From Xanthomonas sp. DAR 34887 (lineage in GTDB: Bacteria > Pseudomonadota > Gammaproteobacteria > Xanthomonadales > Xanthomonadaceae): 64,000 nucleotides of DNA. Below, piece by piece: positions 27,482 through 36,162 of the stretch (position 1 is its first letter; each line of letters begins with the position of its first letter). Position numbers and translations under genes: made by a program. The notes beneath the pieces were generated by a model that was given only the letters and a program-made list of their open reading frames with translations, had not been told where the DNA came from and did not search any database. The stretch lies in assembly GCF_041245805.1 (NCBI RefSeq), contig NZ_CP162490.1:2457001-2521000 (forward strand), given 5' to 3'.

Positions 27482-29869
27482 TCAGTTCCTCAACGGCTTG
27501 CCCGTCTTGAGCATGTGCCCAATCCGCGCCTGGGTCTTTTCCTGCTGGGCCAGCTCGACGAAGTGCTTGCGCTCGAGCTTGAGCAGCCATTCCTCGTCCA
27601 CCAGCGCGCCGCGATCGACTTCGCCGCCGCACAGCACAGTGGCGATGCGGGTGGCGATCTCGTAGTCGTACTCGCTGATGAAACGGCCTTCCAGCATGTT
27701 GACCAGCAGCATCTTGAAGGTGGCGATGCCGACGTCGCCGGCGACCTGGATGCGGCGTGCCGGCAACGGCGGACGGTAGCCGCTCTCGGCCAGCGCGCGC
27801 GCTTCGGCCTTGGCGATGTACAGCGCCTCGTAGCTGTTGAACACCACCTTGTCGGTGCCGCGCAGCAGGCCCAGTTCCTTGGCGTTGACCGCCGAGGTGG
27901 ACACCTTGGCCATCGCCACGGTCTCGAAGGTCTTCTTCAGCTCGGCGAACACGTCGCCGCCGGGACCGGCCGCCTGCGAGGCGCGCACCGCGATCTCCTT
28001 CAAGCCGCCACCGGCCGGCAGCAGGCCGACGCCGGCCTCGACCAGCCCGATGTAGCTCTCCAGCGCGGCAACGGTCTTGGCGCTGTGCATCTGGAATTCG
28101 CAGCCGCCGCCCAGGGCCAGGCCGCGCACTGCCGCGACCACCGGCACCAGCGAGTACTTGATGCGCTGGCTGGTGGCCTGGAAGTTGGCCACCATCGCCT
28201 CGAACGCGTCGACCTTGCCGGCCTGCAGCAGGCCCAGCGCACCGGCCAGGTCGGCACCGGCGGAGAAGGGTTCCTTGTGCTGCCAGATCACCAGGCCCTT
28301 GAAGTCCTTCTCGGCGCGGCCGACCGCTTCCTGCAGACCGTCGAGCACCTGGTCGGAGACGGTGTTCATCTTGGTCTTGAAGCTGACCACGGCGATGTCG
28401 TCGCCGTCGTGCCACAGGCGCAGGCCGTCGTTCTCGAACACGGTCTCGCCCGGTGCGAACTTCTCGCCCAGCAGCGGATCCGGGAAGCGCTGGCGCTGGT
28501 ACACCGGCAGCGCCGAGCGCGGCAGCTTGGCGTTGCGCGCCGGGCTGTAGCTGCCCTCGGCGGCATGCACGCCGTCGCGGCCGTCGAACACCCAGTCCGG
28601 CAGCGGCGCGCTGGACATGGCCTTGCCGGCCACGATGTCGTTGGCGATCCACTGCGCCACCTGCTTCCAGCCGGCCGCCTGCCAAGTCTCGAACGGGCCC
28701 AGCGACCAGCCGTAGCCCCAGCGGATCGCCAGATCCACGTCGCGCGCGGTTTCGGCGATGTCGGCCAGATGGTAGGCGCTGTAGTGGAACAGGTCGCGGA
28801 ACGTCGCCCACAGGAACTGCGCCTGCGGATGCTGGCTTTCGCGCAGCTTGGCGAACTTCTCCGCCGGATTCTTGATCTTCAGGATCTCGACCACTTCCGG
28901 CGCCGCGCTGCGGTCGGCCGGGCGGTAGTCCTGCTTCTCCAGGTCCAGCACCACGATGTCCTTGCCGACCTTGCGGAAGATGCCGGCGCCGACCTTCTGC
29001 CCGAGCGCGCCCTTGGCGATCAGCGCGTCCAGCCACTTCGGCGAGGCGAAGTACTGGTGCCACGGATCGTTGGGCAGGGTGTCGGCCATGGTCTTGATGA
29101 CGTGGGCCATGGTGTCCAGGCCGACCACGTCGGAGGTGCGGTAGGTCGCCGACTTCGGCCGTCCGACCAGCGGGCCGGTCAGCGCGTCCACTTCGTCGAA
29201 GCCCAGGCCGGACTGCGCGGTGTGGTGGATGGTGGACAGAATCGAGAATACGCCGATGCGGTTGCCGATGAAGTTCGGGGTGTCCTTGGCGTAGACCACG
29301 CCCTTGCCCAGGGTGGTGACCAGGAACGCCTCCAGGCCTTCCAGCACCGCCGCATCGGTCCCCTTGGCCGGGATCAGCTCGGCCAGGTGCATGTAGCGCG
29401 GCGGGTTGAAGAAATGCACGCCGCAGAAGCGGTGGCGCAGCTGCTCGGGCAGCACGTCGGACAGCGCATTGATGCCCAGGCCGGAGGTGTTGGAGGCCAG
29501 GACCGCGTGATCGGCCACGAACGGGGCGATCTTCTTGTACAGGTCCTGTTTCCAGTCCATGCGCTCGGCGATGGCTTCGATGATCAGGTCGCAGCCGCGC
29601 AGCTGCTCCAGGCCGCTGCTGTCATCGGGCGTGCCGTAGTTGGCCGGGGTGATCGCCTCGGCCAGCGTGGCGCTGGCGAGCGGGGCGGGGCTGAGCTTGG
29701 TCAGGTTGGCGATGGCCTTGAGCACGATGCCGTCGGGATGGCCATCCTTGGCGGGAAGGTCGAACAGGACGGTGTCGACGCCGGCGTTGGTCAGGTGCGC
29801 AGCGATCTGCGCGCCCATCACGCCCGCGCCCAGGACGGCGGCACGGCGGACTAGCAGGGGGTTGGACAT
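27482..29869 (-). CDS. 3-hydroxyacyl-CoA dehydrogenase / enoyl-CoA hydratase (FadN-type)
   Basis: 795 residues. Domain order: NAD-binding 3-hydroxyacyl-CoA dehydrogenase (GAGVMGAQIAAHLTNAGVDT at residues 14-33, then SNTSGLGINAL and HFFNPPRYMHLAELI), its C-terminal domain, and last an enoyl-CoA hydratase/isomerase domain (about 480-720, with GLALGGGCEFQMHS and VGLLPAGGGLKEIAVRA). This is the order of B. subtilis FadN, not E. coli FadB, where the hydratase comes first. It carries the two middle steps of beta-oxidation; the thiolase gene follows. The PsrA-like regulator is immediately upstream on the same strand. Confidence 0.93.
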   Translation of the reverse strand: MSNPLLVRRAAVLGAGVMGAQIAAHLTNAGVDTVLFDLPAKDGHPDGIVLKAIANLTKLSPAPLASATLAEAITPANYGTPDDSSGLEQLRGCDLIIEAIAERMDWKQDLYKKIAPFVADHAVLASNTSGLGINALSDVLPEQLRHRFCGVHFFNPPRYMHLAELIPAKGTDAAVLEGLEAFLVTTLGKGVVYAKDTPNFIGNRIGVFSILSTIHHTAQSGLGFDEVDALTGPLVGRPKSATYRTSDVVGLDTMAHVIKTMADTLPNDPWHQYFASPKWLDALIAKGALGQKVGAGIFRKVGKDIVVLDLEKQDYRPADRSAAPEVVEILKIKNPAEKFAKLRESQHPQAQFLWATFRDLFHYSAYHLADIAETARDVDLAIRWGYGWSLGPFETWQAAGWKQVAQWIANDIVAGKAMSSAPLPDWVFDGRDGVHAAEGSYSPARNAKLPRSALPVYQRQRFPDPLLGEKFAPGETVFENDGLRLWHDGDDIAVVSFKTKMNTVSDQVLDGLQEAVGRAEKDFKGLVIWQHKEPFSAGADLAGALGLLQAGKVDAFEAMVANFQATSQRIKYSLVPVVAAVRGLALGGGCEFQMHSAKTVAALESYIGLVEAGVGLLPAGGGLKEIAVRASQAAGPGGDVFAELKKTFETVAMAKVSTSAVNAKELGLLRGTDKVVFNSYEALYIAKAEARALAESGYRPPLPARRIQVAGDVGIATFKMLLVNMLEGRFISEYDYEIATRIATVLCGGEVDRGALVDEEWLLKLERKHFVELAQQEKTQARIGHMLKTGKPLRN

Positions 29870-29928
29870 AGCGATCAGCCTCTGTGGGTCAACGATTGCG
29901 GGATGTGGGAAAAAGGGGTGTTGCGGAA

Positions 29929-30561
29929 TTACGGCGCGGCGCGGGCCAGAAAGCCCGCCTCGGCGAAACGGATGAGTTCGCGCGCGGCGTGGGCGCGATG
30001 CGCGCCTTCGCTGACGCCGGCGGGGCGCTTGATCAGGCCGAAGTCGGCCATGGCATAGGTCAGGGCGCCGGCCAGGAAGTCCAGGCGCCAGTAGAGTTCT
30101 TCCTTGCTCAGGTCGGGCACGCAGACGGCGATGGCCTTGCCGAACTCGCGCAGCACGTGGCCATAGTGGTCGGACAGGAACTGACGCAGGCTGTCGTTCT
30201 TCTCCGCATAGGCGCGGGCGATCACGCGCACGAAGGCACCGCCGCTCTGGCGGTCCTGGGCCATCGCCAGCGCCGGCTCCACGAATGCGGCCAGCACCGG
30301 TCCGAGCTGGCCCGGATGCTGGCGCTGCGCGGCTTCCAGTTGTGCCAGGCGCGCGGCGGTCATCTCGTCCATGCGCCGCCGAAATACCTCGTTGACGAGG
30401 TTTTCCTTGGAACCGAAGTGGTAGTTCACCGCGGCGATGTTGACGTCGGCCTGGCTGGTGACCTGGCGCAGCGACGTGCCGGAAAAGCCATGCTGGGCGA
30501 ACAGTTCCTCGGCCGCGCTGAGGATGCGGTCCTTGGTCGAGAAGTGCGCTTGCTTTGCCAT
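29929..30561 (-). CDS. TetR-family regulator of fatty acid degradation (PsrA-like)
   Basis: 210 residues from the ATG at 30561. The HTH is clear: KDRILSAAEELFAQHGFSGTSLRQVTSQADVNIAAVNYHFGSKENL (positions about 9-53, quoted in part: key residues TSLRQVT and VNYHF). The C-terminal domain (about 90-200) is the ligand-binding part. PsrA/FadR-type TetR proteins bind long-chain acyl-CoA and repress beta-oxidation genes. Support is twofold: the downstream genes encode beta-oxidation enzymes, and the promoter contains CAAAC-N4-GTTTG, matching the PsrA consensus as I know it from Pseudomonas. Ligand and targets are inference. Confidence 0.85.
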   Translation of the reverse strand: MAKQAHFSTKDRILSAAEELFAQHGFSGTSLRQVTSQADVNIAAVNYHFGSKENLVNEVFRRRMDEMTAARLAQLEAAQRQHPGQLGPVLAAFVEPALAMAQDRQSGGAFVRVIARAYAEKNDSLRQFLSDHYGHVLREFGKAIAVCVPDLSKEELYWRLDFLAGALTYAMADFGLIKRPAGVSEGAHRAHAARELIRFAEAGFLARAAP

Positions 30562-30579
30562 GCGGCCGCCAGAATCAAT

Positions 30580-30593
30580 CAAACGATTGTTTG
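30580..30593. promoter_or_regulatory. PsrA-type operator
   Basis: CAAACGATTGTTTG is a near-perfect palindrome with CAAAC and GTTTG half sites four bases apart. It lies 19 bp upstream of the TetR-family start codon, as expected for autoregulation. Confidence 0.7.
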
Positions 30594-30677
30594 AGTCTAG
30601 GCCTGGCGTCCGGGCGCGTCATGTTGCGATGCAGCACGATTCAGCCGGCGGCCGTGCAAAGCCCGCTGCGATTGGAT

Positions 30678-30730
30678 AGAATTGTCCATCGCAATTCTGG
30701 CTAAGCCCGCGTTTTGACGCGGGTTTTTTT
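30678..30730 (+). terminator. Two hairpins and terminator upstream of ndk
   Basis: The first hairpin is AGAATTG/CAATTCT at about 30679-30699. It is followed by CCCGCG-TTTTGA-CGCGGG plus seven Ts (to about 30730), a good intrinsic terminator on the plus strand. No plus-strand gene lies just upstream, so it either ends a short RNA or stops read-through. TTGACG inside its stem could be the -35 of an ndk promoter, with an extended -10 TGCTAACCT sixteen bases on. Confidence 0.6.
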
Positions 30731-30783
30731 CATGCTAACCTCGGGCCGTCTCGTCTAGTGGCCCGCCCAACGGAGAAATCCCC

Positions 30784-31209
30784 ATGGCGCTGGAGCGCAC
30801 CCTGTCCATCATCAAGCCCGATGCCGTCGCCAAGAACGTCATCGGCGAGATCTATTCCCGTTTCGAGAAGGCCGGCCTGAAGGTCGTGGCCGCCAAGTAC
30901 AAGCAGCTGTCGCGCCGCGAGGCCGAGGGCTTCTACGCCGTGCACCGCGAGCGTCCGTTCTTCAACGCGCTGGTCGAGTTCATGATCTCCGGCCCGGTGA
31001 TGATCCAGGCGCTGGAAGGCGAGAACGCCGTGGCGGCGCACCGCGACCTGCTCGGCGCCACCAATCCGAAGGACGCCGCGCCGGGCACCATCCGCGCCGA
31101 TTTCGCCGACTCGATCGACGCCAACGCCGCGCACGGTTCCGACTCGGTCGAGAACGCCGCCAACGAAGTGGCGTATTTCTTCGCCGCCACCGAAGTGGTT
31201 TCGCGCTAA
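30784..31209 (+). CDS. ndk: Nucleoside diphosphate kinase
   Basis: 141 residues. It balances NTP pools by transferring the gamma phosphate through a histidine. Motifs: TLSIIKPDAVAKNVIGEIYS at the N-terminus, RPFFNALVEFMISGPV, and the active site NAAHGSDSVENAANE. GGAGAAA precedes the ATG. It heads the plus-strand block rlmN, pilF, rodZ, yfgM, bamB, der. Confidence 0.98.
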   Translation: MALERTLSIIKPDAVAKNVIGEIYSRFEKAGLKVVAAKYKQLSRREAEGFYAVHRERPFFNALVEFMISGPVMIQALEGENAVAAHRDLLGATNPKDAAPGTIRADFADSIDANAAHGSDSVENAANEVAYFFAATEVVSR

Positions 31210-31218
31210 GAGGTCATC

Positions 31219-32424
31219 GTGAACGAGGTCGTCCACACTCCGTTGGCGCTTGCCGATCCGGTCCGGACCGGCGGCGCGACCAAACAGAATCTGCTCGACC
31301 TCGATCGCGAGGGTCTGGAGCGTTTCTTCGCCGACACGCTCGGCGAAGCACGCTACCGCGCCCACCAGGTGATGAAGTGGATCCACCATCGCTACGTCAC
31401 CGACTTCGACCAGATGACCGACCTCGGCAAGGCGCTGCGCGCCAAGCTGCAGCAGCATGCCGAGGTCGTCGTCCCCAACATCGTGTTCGACAAGCCTTCC
31501 GCCGACGGCACCCACAAGTGGCTGCTGGCCATGGGCAGCGACGGCAAGAACGCGATCGAGGCCGTCTACATTCCCGACAAGGGCCGCGGCACGCTGTGCG
31601 TGTCCTCGCAGGTCGGCTGCGGGTTGAACTGCACGTTCTGTTCGACCGCCACCCAGGGCTTCAACCGCAACCTGTCCACCGCCGAGATCGTCGGCCAGGT
31701 ATGGGTCGCGGCGCGGCATCTGGGCAACGTGCCGCACCAGCAGCGCCGTCTCACCAACGTGGTGATGATGGGCATGGGCGAGCCGCTGATGAATTTCGAC
31801 AACGTCGTGCGCGCGATGAGCGTGATGCGCGACGACCTGGGCTACGGACTGGCCAACAAGCGGGTCACGCTGTCGACCTCCGGCCTGGTGCCGATGATCG
31901 ATCGCCTATCCACCGAGAGCGACGTGTCGCTCGCGGTCTCCTTGCATGCGGCCGACGATGCGCTGCGCGAGACGCTGGTGCCGCTGAACAAGAAATACCC
32001 GGTCGCCGAGCTGATGGCCGCATGCGCGCGCTATCTGCGTGCCAACAAGCGGCGCGAATCGGTGACCTTCGAATACACGCTGATGAAGGGCATCAACGAC
32101 CAGCCCGAACATGCGCGGCAGCTGGCGCGGCTGATGCGCCAGTTCGACAACGCGGTGCAGGCCTCGAACGCCGGCAAGGTCAATCTGATCCCGTTCAATC
32201 CGTTCCCGGGCACGCGCTACGAGCGTTCCGGCGAGACGGAGATCCGCGCTTTCCAGAAGATCCTGCTCGATGCGCAGGTGCTGACCATGGTGCGGCGCAC
32301 GCGCGGCGACGACATCGACGCGGCCTGCGGCCAGCTCAAGGGGCAGGTGCTGGATCGCACCCGGCGCCAGGCCGATTTCCAGCGCCAGCTGCAGACCCGG
32401 GCGGATCGGGATGCGGCCGCCTAA
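31219..32424 (+). CDS. rlmN: Dual-specificity 23S rRNA/tRNA adenosine C2 methyltransferase
   Basis: 401 residues from a GTG start ten bases after ndk. It is a radical SAM enzyme that methylates C2 of A2503 in 23S rRNA and A37 in some tRNAs. The cluster motif is CGLNCTFCSTATQGF (CxxxCxxC); MMGMGEPLMNFDNVV follows, and the catalytic C-terminal Cys is probably in DDIDAACGQLKGQ. The last 14 bases overlap pilF. Confidence 0.97.
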   Translation: MNEVVHTPLALADPVRTGGATKQNLLDLDREGLERFFADTLGEARYRAHQVMKWIHHRYVTDFDQMTDLGKALRAKLQQHAEVVVPNIVFDKPSADGTHKWLLAMGSDGKNAIEAVYIPDKGRGTLCVSSQVGCGLNCTFCSTATQGFNRNLSTAEIVGQVWVAARHLGNVPHQQRRLTNVVMMGMGEPLMNFDNVVRAMSVMRDDLGYGLANKRVTLSTSGLVPMIDRLSTESDVSLAVSLHAADDALRETLVPLNKKYPVAELMAACARYLRANKRRESVTFEYTLMKGINDQPEHARQLARLMRQFDNAVQASNAGKVNLIPFNPFPGTRYERSGETEIRAFQKILLDAQVLTMVRRTRGDDIDAACGQLKGQVLDRTRRQADFQRQLQTRADRDAAA

Positions 32425-33226
32425 GCATCCTCTGGCCATCGTTGCGTTGGCCGCGATGCTGCTGGTGTTGGCGGCGTGCGCCGGCCACGGCACCAAGGTG
32501 GGCAAGCTGCGCAACGTCGAGCAGGTGGCGCCGGATTACGATTTCCGCGACAGCGGCGAGGTCAAGGCGCGCTACGCGTTGCAGGAGCAGCTCGGCCTGG
32601 CCGGCAACCGGCTCAACGGCGGCGATCTTGCCGGCGCCGAGGAACATGCGCGCAAGGCGCTGGCGATGGCCCCGGATTCGGTGCAGGCGCACACGCTGCT
32701 GGCGGTGGCCGCTGGCCGCCGCGGCGATACGGCCACTGCCGGCGAGCATTACCGCAAGGCCGCGGAGCTGGCACCGACCCGCGGCGATGTCTTGAACAAC
32801 TACGGCGCCTGGCTGTGCGCGAACGGCGCTGGTAGCGAATCGTTGCAGTGGTTCGATCGCGCGCTGGCGGCGCCGGGTTATGCCACGCCGGCGTCGGCCT
32901 TGGCCAATGCCGGCGGTTGCGCATTGCAGGTCGGTCAGCGCGAGCGCGGCGAACGCGATCTGCGCAAGGCGCTGGCGCTGGAGCCGGGCAATGCCTACGC
33001 GCTGGAAGCGATGGCGCGCAACGAAGCGGCGCATGCGCGCTTTTTCGAGGCGCGGGCCTTCTCGGAACGGCGTCTGGCGGCTGCGCCGGCCACTGTATCC
33101 GTGTTACAACTTGCTATTCAGATTGAACAAGGGCTGGGCGACATGGCTGCTGCCGGCCGTTACCAACAGCGGTTGCGCAAGGAGTTTCCCGATGCGACCA
33201 CGACTCCCGGGGCTAGTGCATTGTGA
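32411..33226 (+). CDS. pilF: Type IV pilus biogenesis/stability lipoprotein PilF (PilW)
   Basis: 271 residues. The signal peptide ends in lipobox LVLAAC, giving an outer-membrane lipoprotein that helps assemble the PilQ secretin. At least five TPR units follow (for example NRLNGGDLAGAEEHARKALA, then NNYGAWLCANGAGSESLQWF). The family position between rlmN and rodZ is conserved. The gene overlaps rlmN by 14 bp and rodZ by the GTGA stop-start overlap, so expression is tightly coupled. Confidence 0.93.
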   Translation: MRPPKHPLAIVALAAMLLVLAACAGHGTKVGKLRNVEQVAPDYDFRDSGEVKARYALQEQLGLAGNRLNGGDLAGAEEHARKALAMAPDSVQAHTLLAVAAGRRGDTATAGEHYRKAAELAPTRGDVLNNYGAWLCANGAGSESLQWFDRALAAPGYATPASALANAGGCALQVGQRERGERDLRKALALEPGNAYALEAMARNEAAHARFFEARAFSERRLAAAPATVSVLQLAIQIEQGLGDMAAAGRYQQRLRKEFPDATTTPGASAL

Positions 33227-34089
33227 GCAGTGATTCCAATCCGAACGCTTTCGACGGCGCCAAAGGTTGCGGGCAACAACTCCGCGAAGCGCGCGAAGCG
33301 GCGGGCCTGAGCATCGACGAAGTCGGCAGTCGCTTGCGCATGCCGGTGCACGTGATCGCTGCGCTGGAAGCGGAAGAGTGGCAGCGCCTGGGCGCGCCGG
33401 TGTTCGTGCGCGGTCAGCTGCGCAGCTATGCGCGCCTGCTTGGAGTGGACCTGGAACCGCTGCTGGCCAGTGCGCAGATCGCGCCGGTGCAACCGGTGGA
33501 GCTGATCAGCCATACGCATACACCGCCGCTGCGGCGCATGCTCGAGAGCGCGACCCGGCGCATGGTGTACGTGGTGATCACGGCCGGCCTAGCGGTCCCG
33601 GTCTGGTACGCGACCCGCACCCATTTCGCCGACGACGGCCCGAACACCGCGTCGCTGGACGTGGTGCCGGCGTCTCCTGGCGATGCCGCGCAGTCCGCGC
33701 CCGCCGGCGGTGGCGGCACCCCGGCACCGGCCGCCGCGTCGGGCAATCGCCCGGCGCCGCCCGCGGCGCCGTACATCGCTTCGCTGACGCCGCTGCCGCG
33801 CACCGCCTCCAGCGAGCCGGAAAAGCCTAGCCTGAGCCTGTCGTTCCAGGGCGACAGCTGGGTCCAGATCATCGCCCCGGACGGCACCCCGCTGGAAAAA
33901 GCGTTGCTGAAAGCCGGCGAAAAGCGCGACTACGCGCCGGGTCAGGTGGGCCGCATCGTGCTCGGCAATGCGTCGGCGGTCCAGGTTCAGCAATCCGGTA
34001 GTACCGTGGATCTGACACCGTACAAGCGCGCGAACGTGGCCCGCTTTGCGGTATCCTCTGACGGTTCCGTGGTGCCAGCGTCCGAGTGA
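33223..34089 (+). CDS. rodZ: RodZ-like cell-shape protein
   Basis: 288 residues from a GTG overlapping the pilF stop. The N-terminus holds an HTH_25 domain (about 14-80; EAAGLSIDEVGSRLRMPVHV), then a transmembrane helix (about 108-127, VYVVITAGLAVPVWYATRTH), a Pro/Ala-rich linker, and a C-terminal DUF4115 domain (LSLSFQGDSWVQIIAPDGTP). RodZ links MreB filaments to the rod-elongation machinery. In E. coli ispG and hisS follow; here yfgM does. Confidence 0.92.
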   Translation: MSSDSNPNAFDGAKGCGQQLREAREAAGLSIDEVGSRLRMPVHVIAALEAEEWQRLGAPVFVRGQLRSYARLLGVDLEPLLASAQIAPVQPVELISHTHTPPLRRMLESATRRMVYVVITAGLAVPVWYATRTHFADDGPNTASLDVVPASPGDAAQSAPAGGGGTPAPAAASGNRPAPPAAPYIASLTPLPRTASSEPEKPSLSLSFQGDSWVQIIAPDGTPLEKALLKAGEKRDYAPGQVGRIVLGNASAVQVQQSGSTVDLTPYKRANVARFAVSSDGSVVPASE

Positions 34090-34153
34090 CGGCGGCGCGG
34101 TTCCTCAATCTCAACATTCCATGTCCCGTCGTTGCGGCGGGGCGAGAGTACGC

Positions 34154-34792
34154 ATGGCGATCGACGACCTGCTCGACGAGCACGAACAAAGCGAACGCGT
34201 CCGCACTTGGCTCAGGAAAAACGGCGCCGGCCTGATCGGCGGCATTGCCCTGGGCATCGGCGCGATCATTGGCTGGCAGTGGTGGACCAAGCAGCATTCC
34301 AACGACCTGGCGTTGGCCAATTCCCGCTACGACGCCGTGCTCAAGAGCATCCAGGCCAAGCAACTGGAAAAGGCCAGCAAGGACATGGCGGCGCTGCAGC
34401 AGGGTCCGGCCAACATCTATGCCGAGCTGGCCGCGCTGCGCCTGGCCAAGGCGCAAGCCGATGACGGCAAGTACGATCAGGCCCTGGCGACCCTGCGCGG
34501 CCTCAAGGCCGAGGGCGAGCTGAAGCTGCTGATCGACCAGCGCGTGGCGCGGTTGCTGATCCAGACCGGGAAGAGCGAGGAAGCGCTGAAGCTGCTGGCC
34601 TCGGCCGACGACAACCAGAGCCTGGAGATCCGTGGCGATGCGCTGATCGCGCAGGGCAAGCGCGACGCGGCACGCGAGGCCTATGCCAAGTCGTTGACCA
34701 CCCTAGACGTGGCGGCGCCGCAACGGCGACTGCTGGAAACGAAATTGATGGATGCGGGCGGCACCGTGCCGAATCCTGCGGAGCCGATCTGA
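34154..34792 (+). CDS. yfgM: YfgM-like ancillary SecYEG translocon subunit
   Basis: 212 residues from the ATG at 34154. The N-terminal DDLLDEHEQSERVRTWLRKN segment and one transmembrane helix (LIGGIALGIGAIIGWQWWT) are typical of YfgM, followed by a TPR-like periplasmic domain. E. coli YfgM works with PpiD at the translocon and affects RcsB stability. Its stop overlaps the bamB start by one base. Upstream codons in frame lack conserved sequence. Confidence 0.9.
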   Translation: MAIDDLLDEHEQSERVRTWLRKNGAGLIGGIALGIGAIIGWQWWTKQHSNDLALANSRYDAVLKSIQAKQLEKASKDMAALQQGPANIYAELAALRLAKAQADDGKYDQALATLRGLKAEGELKLLIDQRVARLLIQTGKSEEALKLLASADDNQSLEIRGDALIAQGKRDAAREAYAKSLTTLDVAAPQRRLLETKLMDAGGTVPNPAEPI

Positions 34793-36147
34793 TGAAGGTA
34801 GTCATGTTCAAGCGCATCGCGACCGTCGCGCTGCTGGGTCTGGCGCTGTCCGGTTGCAGCACCGTCAAGGGCTGGTTCGCGGGTAAGGATGCGGCTGCCA
34901 AGAAGGCCGCCGAGCCGGCCGAGCTGGTCGATTTCAAGCCGTCGGTGAAGGTCGTCAAGCTGTGGTCCACCGACGCCGGCAAGGGCGAAAAGCGGATCGG
35001 CGTGCGCCAGCATCCGGCCGTGGCCGACGGCAAGGTGTACCTGGCCGCCGCCTCCGGTTCGGTCTACGCGCTGGACCTGCAGACCGGCAAGACGCTGTGG
35101 GAATACGACGCCAAGAGGGCGCGCAAAGAGCGCCTGTCGCAGGTGCAGGAACAACCGGAGAGCCAGGTCGAGGGCGAATCCAGCAAGGGCCTGACCAAGG
35201 ACGAGCGCGCCGCCTACAAGCAGCGCCTGCGCAACGAGAAGCAGCAGGCCAAGGAGCGCAAGCGGCTGGAGAAGAACCGTCCGCTGCCGCGCTTCGCCGG
35301 CGGTCCTGGCGTGGGCGACGGGCTGGTCGTCGTCGGCGGCCTGAATGGCGAAGTGGTCGCGCTCGACGCCGCCAACGGCACCGAGAAGTGGCGCGCCAAG
35401 GTGCCCAACGAAGTGATCGCCGCGCCGGTGGTGGCGCAGAACCTGGTGTTCGTGCGCAGCAACGACGGTCGTGTCACCGCGTTCGACGCCGGCACCGGCC
35501 AGCAGCGCTGGTTCCACTCGCAGGAACTGCCGACCCTGACCGTGCGCGGCAATGCGCCGTTGGTGGCCGGACCGGGCGTGCTGTTCATCGGCAACGACGA
35601 CGGCACCCTGTCGGCGTTGGCGATGGCCGACGGGCGCGAGCTGTGGCAGCAGACCATCGGCGTGCCGGAAGGCCGCACCGAACTGGAGCGCATGGCCGAC
35701 GTGGACGGCGCGCCGGTGCTCGAAGGCACCACCCTGTACGCGACCAGCTTCAAGAACCAGACCCTGGCCCTGGAAGGCCCCAGCGGGCGTCCGCTGTGGA
35801 CCCGCGATCATGGCGGCGCCGGCGGCGTGGGCGTCAGCTCCAGCAGCGTGGTGGTGGCCGACAACGCCGGTTCGGTGTGGGCCTTGGACAAGGCCTCCGG
35901 TTCGGCGACCTGGTCGCAGCCGGCGCTGGCGCGGCGTTCGCTGACCGGCGTGGCGATCCAGGGCGACTACGCCGTGGTCGGCGACTACAAGGGGTATCTG
36001 CATTGGTTGAAGCTCGACAACGGCGAGATCGCCGCACGCGAGCGGGTGGGACGCAAGGCGCTGGTAGCGCAGCCGGTGGTGGCCGATGGCATCCTGCTGG
36101 TCCAGAACACGAAAGGCGACCTGACCGCGTTCCGGTTGGGTCAATAA
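34792..36147 (+). CDS. bamB: Outer membrane protein assembly factor BamB
   Basis: 451 residues against 392 in E. coli. The lipobox LALSGCS precedes an eight-bladed PQQ-type beta-propeller with recurrent blade motifs (VYALDLQTGKTLWEY, VVALDAANGTEKW, VTAFDAGTGQQRW). BamB supports BamA in folding outer-membrane proteins. The extra length is one charged insertion at about residues 107-168, rich in Lys, Arg, Glu and Gln (AYKQRLRNEKQQAKERKRLE), probably helical, between the first and second blades. The start may be 34792 or the ATG at 34804. Confidence 0.94.
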   Translation: MKVVMFKRIATVALLGLALSGCSTVKGWFAGKDAAAKKAAEPAELVDFKPSVKVVKLWSTDAGKGEKRIGVRQHPAVADGKVYLAAASGSVYALDLQTGKTLWEYDAKRARKERLSQVQEQPESQVEGESSKGLTKDERAAYKQRLRNEKQQAKERKRLEKNRPLPRFAGGPGVGDGLVVVGGLNGEVVALDAANGTEKWRAKVPNEVIAAPVVAQNLVFVRSNDGRVTAFDAGTGQQRWFHSQELPTLTVRGNAPLVAGPGVLFIGNDDGTLSALAMADGRELWQQTIGVPEGRTELERMADVDGAPVLEGTTLYATSFKNQTLALEGPSGRPLWTRDHGGAGGVGVSSSSVVVADNAGSVWALDKASGSATWSQPALARRSLTGVAIQGDYAVVGDYKGYLHWLKLDNGEIAARERVGRKALVAQPVVADGILLVQNTKGDLTAFRLGQ

Positions 36148-36162
36148 GGGAAGGAATTCGCG

